NCBI GenBank assembly: GCA_947245585.1
Contig: CAMXPV010000024.1
Location: forward strand, 1 to 56,402
Length of the DNA stretch: 56,402 nucleotides
From: an uncultured Lachnospiraceae bacterium
GTDB taxonomy: Bacteria > Bacillota > Clostridia > Lachnospirales > Lachnospiraceae
Direction: 5' to 3'
The notes below the pieces were generated by a model. The model had not been told where the DNA came from and did not search any database. It saw only the letters and a list, made by a program, of their open reading frames with translations. The position numbers and the translations under genes are program-made. This document shows, piece by piece, positions 53,064 to 56,402 of this stretch. The first letter of the stretch is position 1, and every line of letters begins with the position of its first letter.

Positions 53064-53089
53064 TTGCAAAATGAAAAGAGGGTGATAGC

Positions 53090-53677
53090 ATGAGTCAGAA
53101 GGGAGAAAAGACAAAACAGGAAATTAGAGAAAAAGCATACCAACTGTTCGCAGAAAAGGGATTTAAAGAAGTTACGATGAAAGATATCTGCGAACAGACG
53201 GGTCTTAGCCGTGGCGGACTGTATCGTCATTATGAAAGCACCGAACAGATTTTCCTGGAAATCGTGAATGCTTTTTCCGATCGACAGAAAGATGAAGTAT
53301 TTGCGAAAATGGAGCAGCACATTCCGGCCACAGTCATATTGGAGGAACTACTTGCAAAGTACGCAAATGAAATGATGGACTGTGAAAATTCTCTTAGCCT
53401 TGCTATCTGCGAATTTTACAGCAATCCGGTTATTTCCAAAGAGGATAATACTGTAGGAAAGCACTATGGGATTTCAAAAGCAACATGGACGGCGCTGATC
53501 AATTATGGGATTGGTACGAAAGAATTTAATCCTGTAAACCCGGAAGCTGTTTTCCATGTCATAATATTTGCTTATCAGGGCGTGCGAATGTACAGTCGAT
53601 TGATGAAAATAGATCAAGAGATCCCTGATCAAATTACAGGAGAAATAAAACGGCTTTTATTGCCGGAGAAGGATTGA
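53090..53677 (+). CDS. TetR/AcrR family transcriptional regulator
   Basis: 195-residue repressor-type protein. N-terminal HTH: KTKQEIREKAYQLFAEKGFKEVTMKDICEQTGLSRGGLYRHYES, then a helical ligand-binding domain (~65-190). ATG 53090 has AGAGGGTGA upstream. The ligand is unknown. The acetyltransferase gene 52 bases downstream may be its target; a promoter with repeats lies upstream, consistent with self-control. Confidence 0.93.
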   Translation: MSQKGEKTKQEIREKAYQLFAEKGFKEVTMKDICEQTGLSRGGLYRHYESTEQIFLEIVNAFSDRQKDEVFAKMEQHIPATVILEELLAKYANEMMDCENSLSLAICEFYSNPVISKEDNTVGKHYGISKATWTALINYGIGTKEFNPVNPEAVFHVIIFAYQGVRMYSRLMKIDQEIPDQITGEIKRLLLPEKD

Positions 53678-53729
53678 ATTTGTATTTGCTGACTCAAATT
53701 CGCAAGCCGAGAAAGGAGTATGAGTATTT

Positions 53730-54254
53730 ATGGAAAATAAAATTAATTTAGTAAGACCGACTTTAGAATTGAAAGAAAAAGCCCTTGCATACCGCGGGGA
53801 GCATTTTCAGCAAGGAGAAAAAGTTATCTACGGAAGCGAACTTTTTGACAAGACAGAAAGCTATGAGGAATGGCTGTCTGCTGTAACGAGGAATACCGAT
53901 CCCGAAACGGTTAATGAAAATTGGGTGGTGACAGACACCTTTTTTGCGGTCAGAAAAAGCGATGGCAGGATCATAGGGATCATTGATCTAAGACATACGT
54001 TAAATGAATTCTTAAAAGATTTGGGGAACTGTGGCTATAGTGTGCGCCCTTCTGAGAGAAAGAAGGGATATGCGACGGAAATGCTGCGTCAACTCATTTG
54101 GGTGGCAAAAGAAGCGGAAATGAATGAGCTTCATATATCCGTTGAAAAAGAAAATGTGGCATCAGTAAAAGTCATTCAAAAAAATGGTGGTGTATATGAA
54201 CGGAGTTTTTCTTTTGAAGGGGAAACGGCGGATATTTATAAATTTGCATTATAA
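53730..54254 (+). CDS. GNAT family N-acetyltransferase
   Basis: 174-residue acetyl-CoA-dependent acetyltransferase. Seen: IIGIIDLRHTLNEFLKDLGNCGYSVRPSERKKGYATEMLRQLI, containing the R/Q-x-x-G-x-A acetyl-CoA motif, and HISVEKENVASVKVIQKNGGVYE with the Asn/Lys turn typical of RimJ-like members. The acceptor is unknown. The start is ATG 53730; AAAGGAG lies 11 bases upstream. Probably in one unit with the TetR-type gene. Confidence 0.92.
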   Translation: MENKINLVRPTLELKEKALAYRGEHFQQGEKVIYGSELFDKTESYEEWLSAVTRNTDPETVNENWVVTDTFFAVRKSDGRIIGIIDLRHTLNEFLKDLGNCGYSVRPSERKKGYATEMLRQLIWVAKEAEMNELHISVEKENVASVKVIQKNGGVYERSFSFEGETADIYKFAL

Positions 54255-54287
54255 TTTTTGACACCGTAAGTGTCGGGGAGGGTGAAT

Positions 54288-54319
54288 GAAAAAGAGCGAC
54301 AGCCGGAATGGTGTCGCCC
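54288..54319 (-). terminator. Terminator of the minus-strand ATPase gene
   Basis: On the minus strand, arms at plus 54294-54301 and 54312-54319 pair (GGGCGACA / TGTCGCTC, one G-T) around a ten-base loop and are followed by TTTTTC (plus 54288-54293). Ends about 27 bases after the stop of the gene at 54346. Confidence 0.65.
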
Positions 54320-54345
54320 TCCATAAACAATATTATTATAGACCG

Positions 54346-56007
54346 TCACAGCATCCGATACCTCGCCAGACATGCCAGAATCTCCTGCCGTCTCACATAG
54401 GCGGCGGGGCCTGTCCCGTAGTTTTTGGGTGTCAGGGATAGGATGCCGTCCTTTTCCAGTTTGTCAGAGACTTCTTTCGCCAACTGGGGAATGGTCTTTT
54501 TCCCATCGGCCAACCGCTCCAGCGTATGCTGCATGATATATGCCAGAGCGGCGGTCTGGCTCTCACCGACAATCTGTTCCAGATAGCGCAGATCAATCTC
54601 GTTTTTGTCGAGGCTGATGGTGTCCCAACCGTGGGTACGAGCTTTTTCAATCTGCTTTTTGCGGACGGACTTTTTTACCCAGTCGTTTTTTTGCACCTTC
54701 TCTTCAATCAGCTCTACGGCAAGCTCCTTCGCCCGTGCAGTCACATCTTTTGTCTCGTAGCAGTCCATCTGCAATACAGTGTCGGCCACCGACAGATAAT
54801 CGCCGGAACTTCCTGCCACTAATATAGTAGAAATGCCCAGGTCCTGATAGAGGCTTCTGATCTTTCGGATAAAAGGCGTGATGGGTTCTTTCTCGTCGGA
54901 GACGAGGGTGGCCATACGGGTATCCCGCACCATAAAGTTGGTGGCGGAGGTGTCTTCGTCAATCAGGAGCACGGTACTGCCTGCCGCCAACGCTTCGACA
55001 GTATTTGCGGCCTGAGAGGTGCTTCCACTGGCATTTTCGGTGTGGAAACGGGTGGTGTCCGATTTCATGGGTAGATTGTTGATGAACATGGAGATATCCG
55101 TTTCATGAATACAGCGGTTCTCCTCGGCCCGCAGCTTAAAAGCGCTCTCGTCTGTGATGACAAGCTCTCTGCCGTCCCCGGCAATATGGTTGTACACGCC
55201 CCGCTCCAAAGCCTTTAACAGCGTGGATTTGCCGTGAAAACCGCCTCCGGCGATTACCGTGATGCCGCGGCGGATGCCCATACCCCGCACTGCGCCCCGG
55301 TGAGGAAGGGTTAAAGTGATGGCCAGAGAGTCAGGACTTTTGAATACGACGGCATCTTTCAAGGGCCTTTGGGACACGCCGCTTTCTCTGGGTAGGACGG
55401 AACCGTCCGCCACAAAGGCAGCAAGGTCATGCTCTGCGAGCGCCTCTCTGATAAAATGCTGATCGTCCGCAAGGGCGGTTACCTTATCTAAATCCTGTTT
55501 CATCCGGGGCTCCATGCGGAAGCACTTCTGCGCCAGATCGGGAAGCTGACGGAAAAGGATCTGAGAGAGCTCCCCGGCAGCGATGGTACGTCCAAAGGCG
55601 GGAAACCCGACTTCGATCCGCGCCTCAATCGCCTCTTTGCTGATGTGCATGGCCGTGGTTTCCAGAATTTCCTGGCCCACACGGCAGGCCGTCACAAGCC
55701 CGCTTTTGCCGGAGCCCTTTGCGGCCCTGCCGTCCCCGTTTCTGAGGGCCCGGTGCAGACAGCGGAGCAGATAATCTTCCGTTGCAATTCGCCGATGTTT
55801 ATTCTCAAAGTAGGCGGTGGGAATGTTTCCCTGATTCCGGTACACGATCCGTACCCGCGAGGGGGTGGCAAAGGGATCGCCCTGTACATGGTCTATGCAG
55901 AGGCGGTAGGCCCCGAAATCATATTCGCCCTCTAAGACCTTGTAGGCCTTGTAGCCTTTGTGGTCGATTTCTCTCAATTTTGTCTGTAATTCTGTCTGTG
56001 TTCGCAT
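54346..56007 (-). CDS. Predicted ABC-class ATPase (COG3044)
   Basis: 553-residue cytoplasmic protein of the COG3044 family of ABC-class ATPases, with no assigned function. Seen: YRLCIDHVQGDPFATPSRVRI near the N terminus, a Walker A-like GGGFHGKSTLLKALERGVYNH, ISMFINNLPMK, the signature-like SGSTSQAANTVEALAAGS, and Walker B-type TVLLIDEDTSATNFMVRD. I start at ATG 56007 with GGAGG at 56012-56016 on plus coordinates; the frame stays open a further ~90 codons upstream, but without a ribosome site. Single gene, divergent from the mreB-type gene. Confidence 0.9.
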   Translation of the reverse strand: MRTQTELQTKLREIDHKGYKAYKVLEGEYDFGAYRLCIDHVQGDPFATPSRVRIVYRNQGNIPTAYFENKHRRIATEDYLLRCLHRALRNGDGRAAKGSGKSGLVTACRVGQEILETTAMHISKEAIEARIEVGFPAFGRTIAAGELSQILFRQLPDLAQKCFRMEPRMKQDLDKVTALADDQHFIREALAEHDLAAFVADGSVLPRESGVSQRPLKDAVVFKSPDSLAITLTLPHRGAVRGMGIRRGITVIAGGGFHGKSTLLKALERGVYNHIAGDGRELVITDESAFKLRAEENRCIHETDISMFINNLPMKSDTTRFHTENASGSTSQAANTVEALAAGSTVLLIDEDTSATNFMVRDTRMATLVSDEKEPITPFIRKIRSLYQDLGISTILVAGSSGDYLSVADTVLQMDCYETKDVTARAKELAVELIEEKVQKNDWVKKSVRKKQIEKARTHGWDTISLDKNEIDLRYLEQIVGESQTAALAYIMQHTLERLADGKKTIPQLAKEVSDKLEKDGILSLTPKNYGTGPAAYVRRQEILACLARYRML

Positions 56008-56222
56008 AATGACCTCCAATATTCGAGTAATTTGTTGAGATCGTCGTCTCTCAATTTCCGGCAGGAAACCTGGCGCAGCACCTGGCCGCAGTTCTTGTAT
56101 CCTCAAAAGTATATCACATCTGCCAAAATCTGCTACAAATTTTTTTAGAAAGAAATGCCCTGACGGGTAAACATTTTTACGGCTTCGGCCGATAATAAAA
56201 TAGGAAGCACGGATGCTGAATT

Positions 56223-56250
56223 CAGAACGGAGGGAACCGTTCTGTTTTTG
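56223..56250 (+). terminator. Terminator-like hairpin between the ATPase gene and mreB
   Basis: Perfect arms CAGAACGG (56223-56230) and CCGTTCTG (56237-56244), six-base loop, then TTTTT. No plus-strand gene lies immediately before it, so it may end a small untranslated RNA or antisense transcript, or block read-through into the mreB-type gene. The rest of 56008-56288 shows no gene. Confidence 0.55.
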
Positions 56251-56288
56251 GCGTTTCTTAATTTTTTTCAAAAAAATCATAAAAACCT

Positions 56289-56317
56289 TTGAAAAACCTC
56301 ATTAATAAGGGTATAAT
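56289..56317 (+). promoter_or_regulatory. Predicted promoter for the mreB-type gene
   Basis: TTGAAA (56289-56294), 17 bases, TATAAT (56312-56317), 39 bases before the ATG at 56357. Confidence 0.7.
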
Positions 56318-56356
56318 GTATAAGCGACATATTCTCGGGAAGGGGAACAAAGGTAA

Positions 56357-56402
56357 ATGCAGTTTACGGATATCGGTATAGATCTTGGCACAGCCAGTAT
56401 TT
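56357..56402 (+). CDS. MreB/Mbl family rod-shape protein (3' partial, first 15 codons)
   Basis: Only the start is in the window: MQFTDIGIDLGTASI, the phosphate-1 loop (DxGTA) of bacterial actin homologues MreB/Mbl/MreBH, which organise cell-wall synthesis along the cell length. ATG 56357 follows AAAGG and lies downstream of a strong promoter. FtsA or DnaK would show a different context after DIG; MreB-type is the best reading, but 15 residues cannot separate paralogues. Confidence 0.75.
   Translation, partial: MQFTDIGIDLGTASI

Noticed and set aside
56120..56250. Cyclic-di-GMP riboswitch or 6S-like RNA in the gap before mreB
   Set aside because: No conserved GEMM core or 6S bubble could be recognised; only a terminator-like hairpin is supportable.
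56008..56280. N-terminal extension of the COG3044 ATPase to 644 residues
   Set aside because: The frame is open, but a clear GGAGG stands before ATG 56007, and the extension reads as low-complexity sequence through the intergenic hairpins.
1..56402. CRISPR arrays, prophage structural genes, intact transposases or integrases
   Set aside because: None seen. Repeats found are short pairs, and no recombinase motif accompanies the uvrB duplication or the DUF4180 inverted repeat.

Overview
The window looks like a chromosome segment of an anaerobic Firmicute, most likely a Lachnospiraceae member. The reasons are Shine-Dalgarno-led genes, the ireB-ruvX-DUF1292 and trmR-trhP gene orders, [FeFe]-hydrogenase maturases, type III glutamine synthetase, LexA/DinR-type GAAC-N4-GTTC boxes and LytTR regulation. 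No rRNA, CRISPR array or intact insertion sequence was seen. Only one tRNA (Gln, CTG) was found. The family assignments were made by reading the translations; no database was searched.

Bases 1-35545 are mostly housekeeping and dense on the plus strand. In order: 5'-truncated mtaB; a solute-binding lipoprotein paired with a membrane GGDEF/EAL enzyme; the ireB-ruvX-DUF1292-rnjA-ylbF run, continuing into an MltG-like stub, trmR and trhP (wobble-uridine tRNA modification); an MBOAT/SGNH O-acylation pair; glnN with a leader hairpin and a terminator in which the tRNA-Gln promoter appears to be embedded; hydE-hydG-hydF with an acyl-ACP thioesterase; an S1 protein and a CPBP protease; a lone yjfB; a PucR/CdaR-type regulator followed by ftsE-ftsX-M23 hydrolase-S41 protease; manC; DUF4180 flanked by a perfect inverted repeat; MATE; dcd; and a NUDIX hydrolase.

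Bases 35546-44640 form a scarred repair locus. Functional uvrB-uvrA is preceded 2.8 kb upstream by a second uvrB promoter (with its own LexA box) and the first ~90 uvrB codons. Between the copies lie a UPF0175/DUF3368 pair whose toxin has an internal deletion, a sirtuin and orphan fragments. Downstream, the 3' end of uvrA runs into a remnant of dinD, an intact dinD follows, and a WYL-regulator tail overlaps its end.

Bases 44640-54260 are an AT-richer accessory block: a DUF2975/XRE pair; a LytTR response regulator and GHKL kinase; an operon of four signal-peptide-less proteins, two of them mosaic paralogues; an AbiE-type toxin-antitoxin pair that looks leaderless; and a TetR-GNAT pair. The LytTR locus is the best candidate for an undescribed system. 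Matching 21-bp-phased direct repeats sit upstream of both the kinase operon and the effector operon, which predicts one autoregulated circuit. The window closes with a minus-strand COG3044-type ATPase and the first codons of an mreB/mbl-type gene.
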